NCBI GenBank assembly: GCA_003248805.1
Contig: QFQY01000037.1
Span: forward strand, 1-64,000
Source of the DNA: Chelatococcus sp.
GTDB taxonomy: Bacteria; Pseudomonadota; Alphaproteobacteria; Rhizobiales; Beijerinckiaceae
Direction of reading: 5' to 3'
Length of the DNA: 64,000 nucleotides
Part shown: positions 25,109 to 33,970 of the stretch, piece after piece
Position numbering within the stretch: the first letter of the stretch is position 1
Layout of the letters: each line of letters opens with the position of its first letter
Notes under the pieces: generated by a model
Database searches by the model: none
Seen by the model: the letters and a program-made list of their open reading frames with translations, nothing else
What the model was told of the DNA's origin: nothing
Position numbers and translations under genes: made by a program

Positions 25109-25903
25109 ATGTGCATGCCCTCCCACCCGGTTGCGCCGCTGAGACCGGGCGACGTCGAAACCATCGCCGGCGATCCCGCGACCGGCGTTCTGCTGATCTG
25201 CGACCACGCCAGCAACGCCATTCCGGCGGAACTCAATTCGCTCGGGCTTCCTCCGGGAGAGCTGGAGCGCCACATCGCCTACGATATCGGGGCGGCGGAG
25301 ATGACCCGCGCGATGGCGCAGGCGCTCGGCGCGCCGGCCGTGCTGTCGCATTTCTCGCGGCTCCTGATCGACCCCAATCGCGGGCTCGACGACCCGACGC
25401 TGGTGATGCGGCTGTCGGACGGCGCGATCATTCCCGGCAATCGCCATCTCGACGAGGCCGGCATCGCCGCCCGCGTCGCCCGGTATTATGCGCCCTATGA
25501 CGCGGCGATCGCGGCCGCGATAGACCGCGCGCTTGCGCTCGGGCATCCGCCGGCGATCGTCTCGCTGCATTCCTTCACGCCGTTCTGGAAGGCGACCGCG
25601 CGCCCCTGGCATGTCGGCGTGCTCTGGGACGGAGAGGGGCGGCTGGCGCGCCCGCTGATCGCCGCCCTGGAGGCGCAGCCCGACCTGGTCGTCGGCGACA
25701 ACGAGCCCTATCGCGGCGGCCTTCCGGGCGACACCATCGACCGCCATGCCGCGCGCCGGGGCCTGGCCGATGCCCTGATCGAGATCCGCCAGGATCTGAT
25801 CGCCACGGAGCAGGCGGCGCGGGCGTGGGGCCGGCGCCTCGCCGACCTCCTGCCGCCCTGCCTCGCCACGTTGCAGGCCGGCGCCGAGGCCGCGCCCTGT
25901 TGA
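25109..25903 (+). CDS. N-formylglutamate amidohydrolase family protein
   Basis: 264 aa. The fold is recognisable from LLICDHASNAIPAE, DIGAAEMTRAMAQ, LLIDPNRGL and IVSLHSFTPFW, the last two carrying likely metal or substrate residues. Family members hydrolyse N-formyl-glutamate (histidine degradation) or related formyl/acyl amino acids. No histidine-utilisation genes are near, so the substrate is uncertain. It is transcribed away from the glycerate-kinase operon. Confidence 0.85.
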   Translation: MCMPSHPVAPLRPGDVETIAGDPATGVLLICDHASNAIPAELNSLGLPPGELERHIAYDIGAAEMTRAMAQALGAPAVLSHFSRLLIDPNRGLDDPTLVMRLSDGAIIPGNRHLDEAGIAARVARYYAPYDAAIAAAIDRALALGHPPAIVSLHSFTPFWKATARPWHVGVLWDGEGRLARPLIAALEAQPDLVVGDNEPYRGGLPGDTIDRHAARRGLADALIEIRQDLIATEQAARAWGRRLADLLPPCLATLQAGAEAAPC

Positions 25904-26074
25904 GAGCCGCGCCATCGCGGCGCCTTGCGGCTTGACGGGCGGGGCCGATCCGGGCGAACCCTCCCGCCCGATCAATCCTGGTTTCGATCGAAGGCATCGT
26001 GCGAAGCCTGACCCACGACAGGCGCTGATCCAGATCTGGCAGAGCCGAAATTCACATATCCGGAGCTATGACCC

Positions 26075-26335
26075 ATGAGCCAAGTCGAGACCGAAGCCGG
26101 CAGCGTCGCCGCTGACGAGCTGAAGCAGTTCATCGAGCGCATCGAGCGACTCGAAGAAGAGAAAGCGTCGATCCAGGGCGACATCAAGGAAGTCTATGCC
26201 GAGCTGAAGGGCCGCGGATATGACGCCAAGGCCATCAGGACGATCGTCCGGCTGAGGAAGCAGGACCACGCCGAGCGCCAGGAACAGGAAGCCATCCTCG
26301 ACCTCTACATGCAGGCCCTCGGGATGCATGTGTAA
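26075..26335 (+). CDS. gapR: GapR family nucleoid-associated protein (DUF2312/UPF0335)
   Basis: 86 aa, matching the alphaproteobacterial UPF0335 family: LKQFIERIERLEEEKASIQG forms the coiled coil and GRGYDAKAIRTIVRLRK the DNA-binding helices. In Caulobacter GapR binds overtwisted DNA ahead of the replication fork and assists topoisomerases. CGGAG lies upstream of the ATG. The gene stands alone. An imperfect 15-bp hairpin without U-tract (26355-26390) follows and may protect or end the mRNA. Confidence 0.92.
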   Translation: MSQVETEAGSVAADELKQFIERIERLEEEKASIQGDIKEVYAELKGRGYDAKAIRTIVRLRKQDHAERQEQEAILDLYMQALGMHV

Positions 26336-26761
26336 CGCTTGAGGCGTATCGACTGCCGGGATCGCGAAGCCTGACCTTCGGCGTCCCGGCTGACATCGCG
26401 GAGCCGGGAGGCTCCGCGTGGACAGTGCCTGCACCATGCGCTCGAGGCCCTCTCGGCGAAGAGGTCGCCCCGATCTGCCCGGCCTGGACGCTGTCGAGAC
26501 AGAGAAAGCGACCGGGGACGCCCGGCGCGAGGGCCGCGGACCAACGCCGCGGGGCGTCTCCCGGCCGTTTCCCCCGGCCGCCGACGTCATGGCTCCGCCC
26601 GTCACCGAAGCCGTCGGCGCGGAACACAATATCGCTTGACCGATCTCTCTCCGTTCGGGTCCGATCCGGACCCGTTCTCGGCGTTCGTCCGGACGGGGCC
26701 TCGCAGCGGGCAGCCGCCCACCCGGCCAAGGCGCGAAGCGACGGCAGGCAGAAGGCATCGC
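26336..26761. other. Gap between gapR and the repair pair
   Basis: About 425 bp. Apart from the hairpin at 26355-26390 there is no recognisable gene; open frames on both strands here are low-complexity Arg/Pro/Gly sequence typical of GC-rich non-coding DNA. The promoter of the following pair should be near its right end. Confidence 0.5.
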
Positions 26762-27886
26762 ATGGTCCGTTTCCTCCACAGCGCCGACCTGCATCTCGGC
26801 AAGCCCTTCGGCTCGATGCCGGACGAGCTGCGCGGGCGTCTGCGCGAGGCCCGCCACACCGTGCTCGACCGCCTGGCGGTCCGGGCCCGTGCCGCCGGCG
26901 CGGAGACGATCCTGCTCGCGGGGGACGTGTTCGACACGGAAACGCCGAGCCCGGCCGTGCTCCGTCAGGCGCTGGCGGCCATGGCGGGACATGACGGCCT
27001 TCGCTGGATCCTGTTGCCCGGCAATCACGATTCGCTCGCGGCCGAAGCGCTCTGGGCCGGGCTGGCGACCTCACGGCCCGCCAATGTGCTGCTCGCGACC
27101 GAGCCGACGCCTCTCCGGCTCTCCGACGACGCCGTCCTGCTCCCTGCGCCCTGCACGACGCGCCGGCCCGGCCGCGACCTCACCGAATGGATGGACATGG
27201 CGGCGACGCCGCCGGGCACGATCCGGATCGGGCTCGCCCATGGCGCCGTCCAGAGCTTTTCCGAGGATGGCGGCGCCGGCGACGTGATCGCGCCCGACCG
27301 GGCGGCCCGCGCCGGGCTGAGCTATCTCGCCCTCGGGGATTGGCATGGCCAGATGAGGATCGGACCGCGGAGCTGGTACAGCGGCGCCCCGGAGCCGGAC
27401 CGTTTCAAGCACGATGCGTCCGGCCGTGCCCTGCTGGTCACGATCGCCGCGGCCGAAGCCGAGCCCGTGGTCGAGCCCGTGGAGACCGGATCGTTCGCGT
27501 GGCGCACGCTCGCCCTCGACTGCCTGGCGGGCGACGACCCCGGCGCACATCTGGCGGCGCTGCTGCCCGAGGGGCCCGCGCGACGTCAGACGCTGCTGCG
27601 CATCCTCGCGACAGGCCGGACACGGCCGCCGGCGCGAAGCCGGCTGGAGGCGGATCTGGCGGCGATCGCGCCGGAATTCGCCCTGCTGCAGCTCGAGGCG
27701 CAGGAGCTGGTGACGGAATGCGAGAGCGAGGATCTCGACCAGATCGACCGTGCCGGCGCCTTGCGCCAGGCCGCCGACATGCTGCTTGCCGAGAGCCGGG
27801 ACGATAGCCGCGCATCGGCCGAGCGCGAGGTGGCGCGCGAGGCGCTGATGCGTCTGTTCTCCTACTGCGCGGCGGCGTCCCGATGA
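26762..27886 (+). CDS. DNA repair exonuclease, SbcD/YhaO-like metallophosphoesterase
   Basis: 374 aa. The calcineurin-like phosphoesterase motifs are all present: SADLHLGKPFG (DxH), LAGDVFDTE (GDxxD), LPGNHDS (GNHD) and ALGDWHGQ (GxxH). Mre11/SbcD-type nucleases process DNA ends together with an SMC-like ATPase, and that partner is encoded next, overlapping by 4 nt (ATGA). The start at MVRFLHSAD has AGAAGG upstream; the frame is open earlier but with non-homologous sequence. The pair matches the YhaO/YhaN arrangement better than canonical sbcDC. Confidence 0.88.
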   Translation: MVRFLHSADLHLGKPFGSMPDELRGRLREARHTVLDRLAVRARAAGAETILLAGDVFDTETPSPAVLRQALAAMAGHDGLRWILLPGNHDSLAAEALWAGLATSRPANVLLATEPTPLRLSDDAVLLPAPCTTRRPGRDLTEWMDMAATPPGTIRIGLAHGAVQSFSEDGGAGDVIAPDRAARAGLSYLALGDWHGQMRIGPRSWYSGAPEPDRFKHDASGRALLVTIAAAEAEPVVEPVETGSFAWRTLALDCLAGDDPGAHLAALLPEGPARRQTLLRILATGRTRPPARSRLEADLAAIAPEFALLQLEAQELVTECESEDLDQIDRAGALRQAADMLLAESRDDSRASAEREVAREALMRLFSYCAAASR

Positions 27887-30516
27887 AGCTGACCGCCCTG
27901 CGCCTGCACAATGTGCGCCGCTTCGGCGGCACCGGCGTGCGCATCGAGAACATCGGCGACGGCATCAACCTGCTCTGCGCCGCCAACGAGCACGGCAAGT
28001 CGACCTGCTTCGACGCCCTGCACGCGCTGTTCTTCCAGCCGCATACCGGCACGCCGGCGGCCGTCCAGGCACTGCGGCCCTATAGCGGCGGCAACCCGCT
28101 CGTCGAGGCCGATGTGATCACCGGCGACGGCGCCTTCCGGTTGACCAAGCAGTTCTATGGCGGCCGCCGCGCCCAGGTCCGCGAGCGCGACAGCGGCCGC
28201 CTGATCGCGCAGGCGGACGAAGCCGAGCGCTTCATCGCCTCGCTGGTGAAGGGCGGCATCAGCGGGCCGGCCGGCCTGCTCTGGGTCCGGCAGGGCGTGA
28301 CCGGGATCGAGCGGCGCGCCAAGACCGAGGACGAGACGGAGCGGCGCGCACGGGAATCGGTGCTGACCTCGGTCCAGGGCGAAGTCGAGGCGCTGACCGG
28401 CGGGCGGCGCATGACCGAGGCGCTGATCGCCTGCGAGGACGAGCTGCTGCGGCTGGTGACGGCGACGGGCAGGCCAAAGGCAGGCGGCCCCTACGCCGTC
28501 GCCATCGAGGAAAGCGAGCAATTGGCGGAGCAGGAGCGCCGCCTGGGCGCCGAAGTCGCCGATCTGCGCGCTGCGCTCGACGGACGCCGCGCGATCCGGA
28601 CGCGCCTCGCCGAGATCGACACGCCCGAGACGGCGCGGGAACGCCAGACCGCCCTGGCGGAGGCCGAGGCGGAGCTGACAGCCGCCAAGGCACAGGCCGA
28701 ATCCCTCAAGGCGGCGGAGAGCAAGGCGGCGCTGGCGCTGAACCGGCGCGGTTCGGCGGAGCAGGCGCTGACCGGCTTCCGGCAGGCGCTCGCCCGTTTC
28801 GCCAGTCTCCGCGAAGCCCAGGCGAGTGCCGCGAAGGAGCGCGACGCCGCCCGCGCCCTCCACCAGGGCGCTGCCGGCGTCGTCCGCGAGGCGGCGGCCG
28901 CGGTCGAGAGCGCCGAGCGCGAGGAACGCGAGCAGCGCGAGCTTCTCGTCCGCCTGGAGCGCGCGATGCGCGCCCAGGAGGCGGCGAGCCGGCTGGCCAC
29001 GGCCCGGGACTGCGATCGCGAAGCGCAGGCGACCCGCGAGCAGATCGAGCGGATGGAAGCGACCCTCAAGAGCCTCCTCCTGCCTGCCGGCAAGATCGCC
29101 GAGCTGGAGCAGGCGGAGGGACAGCTGCTGCAATTGCAGGCCAGGGCCGAGGCGCGGGCGCCGCAATTGCGCATGGACTACGCCGCCGGCGCGGAAGGCG
29201 GAATTTCGATCGCGGGCGGGACGCTGGCGCAGGGCGAGGAGCGGCCGCTGGTCGGCACGACGCTCATCGAGATCGCCTCGGTCGGACGTCTCACCGTCAC
29301 GGCGCCGCAGGCCGAGGACGACGCCCGCGGCATCGCCCGCGCGCAGGCCCGGCGCAAGGCGCTGCTCGAGGAGCTGAAGGTCGACAGTCTCGCCGCGGCG
29401 CGCCTGCGCGAGGTGCAGGCGCGCGACCTCAAGGCCGATCTCGATCTGGCCCGCCGGCGCCTCTCGCTGCTTGCGCCCGACGGGCTCGCGGCCCTCCGGG
29501 AACTGATCGCCCGGCTCGAGACCGAGGCGGCCGGCGTGAGCGAGGTGCCGGCCGATCCGCTTGCGGTGCGCCAGCGGCTTGGAGCCGTCGAGGCGCGCGT
29601 CGGCGCCACGCGCGAGGCGGCCCGTGCGGCGCAGGCCCGCACGGAGACCTCCGCCGCCTCGCTGGTCGAGGCGGAGCGCCAGGCCGCCGGGCTCTCCTCC
29701 GCGCTCGCCGCGCTGGCCGAAAGCCTGGGCCCGGAGACGGAATGGCGCGAGCGCGAGGAGCGGCTGTCGGCGGAGCATGACGAGACGGATCGCGCCTGGC
29801 GGACCGCGCAGCATGAGGCGGAGGAGATCGCCGCCCGCGCCATCGATCTCGAGGCGGCGGAGGCGCGGCATGTGCGGCTGCGCTCGGTCGCCGATGCCGC
29901 GCGCGATGAAATCGCTCGCTTGCGCGAGGAGGCGGCGGGCCTCGACGGCCGCATCCAGACCCGCGCCGAAGCCGCGATCGAGGAAGCGTGGCAGGAAACG
30001 CGCGACAAGCTCGCGCAGGCGCGGCAGCGCACCGCCATGCTGGCACGCGAGGTCGCGGTCCTGACCCGGCTGCGCGATGCGCTCGAGGCGGCGCGCTCCC
30101 AGGCGAGGGACCACTATTTCGCACCGGTGCTGCAGGAGCTTCGCCCGCTTCTCGGGCTGCTGTTCGACGATGCGAGCGTCACCTTCGACGAGGATACGCT
30201 GCTGCCGCGCTCGGTGCGGCGCAACGGCCTCGACGAGCAGGTCGGCGTTCTCAGCGGCGGTATGCGCGAGCAGCTCGCGATCCTGACGCGGCTGGCCTTT
30301 GCCCGTCTCCTGGCCAAGGGCGGCCAGCCAACGCCCGTCATCCTGGACGATGCGCTGGTCTACTCCGACGACGACCGAATCGAGAAGATGTTCGACGCGC
30401 TGCATCGCCAGGCCAGCGCCCAGCAGGTCATCGTCTTCTCCTGCCGCCAGCGCGCCTTCGCCCGGCTCGGCGGCCATGTCCTGCGGACCGAGCTCTGGAC
30501 CCCGGACCATGGCTGA
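27883..30516 (+). CDS. SMC-like ATPase, SbcC/YhaN type
   Basis: 877 aa. N-terminal AAA half with Walker A-type NEHGKSTCFDAL (near residue 40), long coiled coils (about 170-380 and 490-780), and a C-terminal half with the ABC signature VLSGGMREQLAIL and Walker B-like VILDDALVYSDD. The hinge has no CxxC zinc hook as in Rad50/SbcC; instead a short Gly- and beta-rich insert (near residues 428-485, ISIAGGTLAQGEERPL region) interrupts the coils, as in YhaN-type proteins. It is expected to form an ATP-gated complex with the preceding nuclease in double-strand break processing. Translation is coupled through ATGA. Confidence 0.87.
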   Translation: MKLTALRLHNVRRFGGTGVRIENIGDGINLLCAANEHGKSTCFDALHALFFQPHTGTPAAVQALRPYSGGNPLVEADVITGDGAFRLTKQFYGGRRAQVRERDSGRLIAQADEAERFIASLVKGGISGPAGLLWVRQGVTGIERRAKTEDETERRARESVLTSVQGEVEALTGGRRMTEALIACEDELLRLVTATGRPKAGGPYAVAIEESEQLAEQERRLGAEVADLRAALDGRRAIRTRLAEIDTPETARERQTALAEAEAELTAAKAQAESLKAAESKAALALNRRGSAEQALTGFRQALARFASLREAQASAAKERDAARALHQGAAGVVREAAAAVESAEREEREQRELLVRLERAMRAQEAASRLATARDCDREAQATREQIERMEATLKSLLLPAGKIAELEQAEGQLLQLQARAEARAPQLRMDYAAGAEGGISIAGGTLAQGEERPLVGTTLIEIASVGRLTVTAPQAEDDARGIARAQARRKALLEELKVDSLAAARLREVQARDLKADLDLARRRLSLLAPDGLAALRELIARLETEAAGVSEVPADPLAVRQRLGAVEARVGATREAARAAQARTETSAASLVEAERQAAGLSSALAALAESLGPETEWREREERLSAEHDETDRAWRTAQHEAEEIAARAIDLEAAEARHVRLRSVADAARDEIARLREEAAGLDGRIQTRAEAAIEEAWQETRDKLAQARQRTAMLAREVAVLTRLRDALEAARSQARDHYFAPVLQELRPLLGLLFDDASVTFDEDTLLPRSVRRNGLDEQVGVLSGGMREQLAILTRLAFARLLAKGGQPTPVILDDALVYSDDDRIEKMFDALHRQASAQQVIVFSCRQRAFARLGGHVLRTELWTPDHG

Positions 30517-30612
30517 ACCAGCGAAGGCGGTCTTCGACCCGATGATCTCGGGCGCGAGCGATCCCCGATGCCGGTCGCCCGTTCGGCGCAGTCAGCGACG
30601 CGTCGCGAGACT

Positions 30613-31308
30613 TCAGACCGCGTGTCCGACCAGTGCGCCGATGGCCCATGTCGCAGCCATCGCGAAGGCGCCCCAGAAGGTCACGCGCACGGTCGGCCTG
30701 AGGATTTCGGCGCCGCCGACGCGGGCGCCGATCGCCCCGAGCAGGGCAAGGCAGACGAGAGAGCCTAGCGAAACCGCCGAGCCGATCGCTCCGGGCGGCA
30801 CGACGAGCGTGATCAGCAACGGGATGGCCGCGCCCGCCGCAAAGGTGACGGCGGAGGTCAGGGCAGCCTGAACGGGCCGCGCGATCGTATGTCCGGCGAG
30901 ACCCAGTTCGTCCCGCGAATGAGCCTCGAAGGCATCCTTGGCGGTCATCTGCTCCGCGACCTGGCGGGCGAGACCCGGCTCGACGCCCCGTGCGACATAG
31001 ATCTGCGTCAGTTCGGCGAGTTCAGCCTCGGGCTGCTCGGCGAGTTCCCGCCGCTCGCGAGCCATGTCTGCCTTCTCCGTGTCGGATTGCGAGCTGACGG
31101 AGACATATTCGCCTGCCGCCATCGACATCGCGCCCGCCACGAGCCCGGCCACGCCCGCGACCATGACCTCATCGGCGCTCTTGGCCGCGGCCGCGACGCC
31201 CACCACGAGGCTCGCCGTCGAGATGATGCCGTCATTGGCGCCGAGCACGGCCGCCCGAAGCCAGCCGATCCTCTCGACGAGATGGGTTTCGCGGTGGAGC
31301 GGGTGCAT
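30613..31308 (-). CDS. VIT1/CCC1-family iron/manganese transporter
   Basis: 231 aa. The family hallmark GWLRAAVLGANDGIISTASL in TM1 is followed by four further membrane segments; an acidic cytosolic region (about 75-150) between TM2 and TM3 carries the Glu-rich metal-binding helices. Such proteins export Fe2+ or Mn2+ from the cytoplasm. I chose the ATG at 31308, with AAGGA upstream, because the family starts there. The frame continues unbroken upstream into a truncated cytochrome b561, so a fused product is formally possible. Confidence 0.85.
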   Translation of the reverse strand: MHPLHRETHLVERIGWLRAAVLGANDGIISTASLVVGVAAAAKSADEVMVAGVAGLVAGAMSMAAGEYVSVSSQSDTEKADMARERRELAEQPEAELAELTQIYVARGVEPGLARQVAEQMTAKDAFEAHSRDELGLAGHTIARPVQAALTSAVTFAAGAAIPLLITLVVPPGAIGSAVSLGSLVCLALLGAIGARVGGAEILRPTVRVTFWGAFAMAATWAIGALVGHAV

Positions 31309-31743
31309 GACGTCAGTCCTTGCCGTTGGCCGGAGATTCAGGCGCCGGTTCGAGCGGCCCGGCGAGACGAGAGGCAGCATCCGCGCGAGGGTCGCATCCT
31401 TCAGCAGGACATGATGGCCGATCGCCGCGACCGCGTGGACGCCGGCCAGCACCATGAAAGCATGGGCCGCGATCCCATGCATCTCCTCGAGTGGCTTGGC
31501 CCAGTCGGCATTGGCCGGGCACGGCGACGGAACCGCGACAAGGCAGAAGAATCCGACATGCCGCCCCTTCAGCCACGCGGCGAACAGCCCGATCAGCGGA
31601 ATCGCCAGCATCGCGGCGTAGAGCGCGAGGTGCGCAAGTTTAGCGGCCGCGGCGGCCAGTGGCGCGGTCGGCAAGGGGACCGGCGCCGGCGTCAGGCTGC
31701 GCCGCTGGATTCCGAACACAGCTTCACCGCCAACAGCGCCCAT
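31309..31743 (-). pseudogene. Truncated cytochrome b561-like gene (C-terminal part only)
   Basis: The frame encodes the last two membrane segments of a b561-type cytochrome: LAHLALYAAMLAIPLIGLFA, then HGIAAHAFMVLAGVHAVAAIGHH and LARMLP, including late histidines used for heme. The first about 70 residues with TM1-TM2 and the earlier heme histidines are missing. No stop separates it from the VIT1-type gene, so it could be read as an N-terminal extension, but a heme protein missing its first helices should not function as a b561. It looks like a deletion remnant. Confidence 0.65.
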
Positions 31744-32075
31744 GAATCGCGGACGTCCGTCGCGGCCGCCCTCGCACAGATACGGCGCCTGAAGGCCGAG
31801 TTCCGCGAGGAGCAGGCGAGCGCCCGGACGGTCGAGATCGCGACGGCGTTGCAGAGGCTGGCGCGGCTCTCCGAGAAGCTGCTCCAGCTCGCCGAGGCGG
31901 AGGGCGCCGGCCTGCTCGAACGGCTCGGGAGGCGACGGGTGGGTCTCGGGGACGAGGCATCAAACCAAGGTATGGGGCCGTCAGACGAACAGGCGGCTCA
32001 ACGAGCGAAGATCCCCGTCATAGCATCGCTCCATCGGAGACGACCGGCGGCATCCTGGCCGCGAAGCGAGGCACG
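31741..32075. other. Scar region upstream of fumC with a possible plus-strand gene fragment
   Basis: From 31741 to about 31960 the plus strand has a protein-like frame (LAQIRRLKAEFREEQAS, then ALQRLARLSEKLLQLAEAEG) with helical heptad character but no start codon or ribosome-binding site. It begins where the opposite-strand b561 fragment loses its 5' end. The rest to fumC shows no gene and probably contains the fumC promoter. Confidence 0.35.
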
Positions 32076-33539
32076 ATGGCGACCAAGCCCAACGCTGAAC
32101 ACCCGGTCCTGCGGGACGTGCCGATCGGACTGACCGGCACCGGAACAAGACGGGAATTCGACTCGATGGGCGAGGTCGCGGTCGCGGCCGACCGCTACTG
32201 GGGCGCCCAGACGGAACGCTCGCTCCACCATTTCGACATCGGCGGCGATCGCATGCCGAAGGCCGTCTACCACGCCTATGGCTATGTGAAGAAGGCCTGT
32301 GCCCTGGTCAACGCCAGAGCAGGGCGCCTGCCCGACTGGAAACGCGACGCGATCGTGCGCGCCGCCGACGAGACGATCGCGGGCGACCTCGACGCGCATT
32401 ATCCGCTCTTCGTCTGGCAGACCGGCTCCGGCACCCAGTCCAACATGAACGTCAACGAGGTGATCTCGAACCGGGCGATCCAGCTGCTCGGCGGAACCCT
32501 GGGCAGTCAGCAACCTGTCGGCCCGAACGACGACGTGAACATGGGCCAGTCGTCCAACGACACCTTTCCGACCGCCATGCACATCGCTTCCGTCGAGGCG
32601 ATCGACGGGGTGCTGCTGCCGCAGGTGACTCGGCTCGTCGAGACCATCGAGCGCAAGGCCGATGGCTGGATGGACGTCGTCAAGATCGGCCGCACGCATC
32701 TGGAAGACGCCGTGCCGCTGACCGTCGGCCAGGAGTGGCATGGCTGGGCCGGGCAATTGCGGGCCGCCATCGCGGATATCGAGCAGAGCCGCGCGGGCCT
32801 CTACGAGCTCGCGGTCGGCGGCACGGCGGTCGGGACCGGCCTCAACGCGCCCGAGGGCTTTTCCCGCGACGTTGCGGCCAAGATCGCCGAGCTCACGGGC
32901 AAGCCCTTCGTCACCGCCCCCAACAAGTTCGCGGCGCAGGGCTCGCTGGACGCCATGGTCCGGGCGCATGCGGCGCTGCGGGGCCTGGCGGTCGCGCTCA
33001 TGAAGATCGCCAACGACATGCGCTGGCTCGCCTCCGGGCCGCGCTGCGGCCTCGGCGAGCTGATGCTGCCCTCGAACGAGCCCGGCTCCTCGATCATGCC
33101 CGGAAAGGTCAATCCGACCCAGTGCGAAGCGATGGTGATGATCGCCATCCAGGTGATCGGCAACGATACGGCCGTCGCGCTGGCCGGCAGCCAGGGCAAT
33201 TTCGAGCTGAACGCCATGCGCCCGGTGATCATCAGCAATTTCCTGCACTCCGCCCGGATCCTCGGCGATGGCTGCGACCGCTTCCGCACGTTCTCGGTCG
33301 AAGGCACGACGCTGAACCGGAAGCGGATCGAGGACTATGTCGAGGGCAGCGTCATGCTCGTCACCGCTCTCTCACCCGTGATCGGCTACCAGAACGCCGC
33401 CCATATCGCCGAGAAGGCGATCGCCGAAGGCACGTCCCTCAGGGCGGCGGCGCTCGCCTCCGGCAAGGTCGACGCGGAGGTCTTCGACAAGACGATCAAG
33501 CCACTCGCCATGGTCGGCCATGGCCTCGCAGGCGCCTGA
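32076..33539 (+). CDS. fumC: Class II fumarate hydratase
   Basis: 487 aa. The superfamily signature GSSIMPGKVNPTQ, the upstream GSGTQSNMNVNEV and the catalytic GRTHLEDAVPLT identify the oxygen-stable, iron-free fumarase. It interconverts fumarate and L-malate in the TCA cycle. The first about 30 residues extend beyond the E. coli start. It heads a plus-strand run with a cupin gene and mqo with gaps of only about 18 bp, so malate made here can pass straight to malate:quinone oxidoreductase. Confidence 0.95.
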   Translation: MATKPNAEHPVLRDVPIGLTGTGTRREFDSMGEVAVAADRYWGAQTERSLHHFDIGGDRMPKAVYHAYGYVKKACALVNARAGRLPDWKRDAIVRAADETIAGDLDAHYPLFVWQTGSGTQSNMNVNEVISNRAIQLLGGTLGSQQPVGPNDDVNMGQSSNDTFPTAMHIASVEAIDGVLLPQVTRLVETIERKADGWMDVVKIGRTHLEDAVPLTVGQEWHGWAGQLRAAIADIEQSRAGLYELAVGGTAVGTGLNAPEGFSRDVAAKIAELTGKPFVTAPNKFAAQGSLDAMVRAHAALRGLAVALMKIANDMRWLASGPRCGLGELMLPSNEPGSSIMPGKVNPTQCEAMVMIAIQVIGNDTAVALAGSQGNFELNAMRPVIISNFLHSARILGDGCDRFRTFSVEGTTLNRKRIEDYVEGSVMLVTALSPVIGYQNAAHIAEKAIAEGTSLRAAALASGKVDAEVFDKTIKPLAMVGHGLAGA

Positions 33540-33557
33540 TAAAAGAGGAGATCGACG

Positions 33558-33953
33558 ATGATCCGATGCGTCAGACTGTGGACGGGGCCGGACGGCAACT
33601 CCCTGTTCGAGGAGGGAACGATCGCGCTGGCGGAAGGCGAGCGCGGCGACTTCGTCGGGAAGGAGGTCCCGGCCAGCCGGATCTCGTTCCGTGAAACGAA
33701 GTCGGGCGGCTCCTTCGAATGGCACAAGGACCCGGTGCCGCGCTACGTTTTGACCCTCTCCGGCACGCTTGAATTCGAGACCAAATCCGGCGCGACCTTC
33801 ACGATCCGACCCGGCGACGTCCTGCTCGCGCAGGACAACAGCGGCAGCGGCCACAAATGGCGCCTGATCGGCGACGAGCCATGGCGCCGCGCCTATGTCG
33901 TCTATGACGAGGCCGCCGAGCTTCAGTTCGTGCCCGTGGCTTCCACCGTCTGA
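33558..33953 (+). CDS. Cupin domain protein
   Basis: 131 aa. A single small beta barrel: RYVLTLSGTLEFETKSGATF and IRPGDVLLAQDNSGSGHKW match the two cupin motifs. The first motif has a histidine only in EWHKDPVPR and the second in GSGHKW, so metal binding is possible but reduced. GAGGAG gives a strong start. Its place between fumC and mqo suggests co-expression with the malate pathway; the activity is unknown. Confidence 0.8.
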   Translation: MIRCVRLWTGPDGNSLFEEGTIALAEGERGDFVGKEVPASRISFRETKSGGSFEWHKDPVPRYVLTLSGTLEFETKSGATFTIRPGDVLLAQDNSGSGHKWRLIGDEPWRRAYVVYDEAAELQFVPVASTV

Positions 33954-33970
33954 ACGCGCAGGGGACGACC

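Noticed and set aside
27862..30510. Minus-strand frame of about 882 codons opposite the SMC-like ATPase
   Set aside because: It is complementary to coiled-coil codons, giving a Leu/Arg/Gln-rich shadow without domains.
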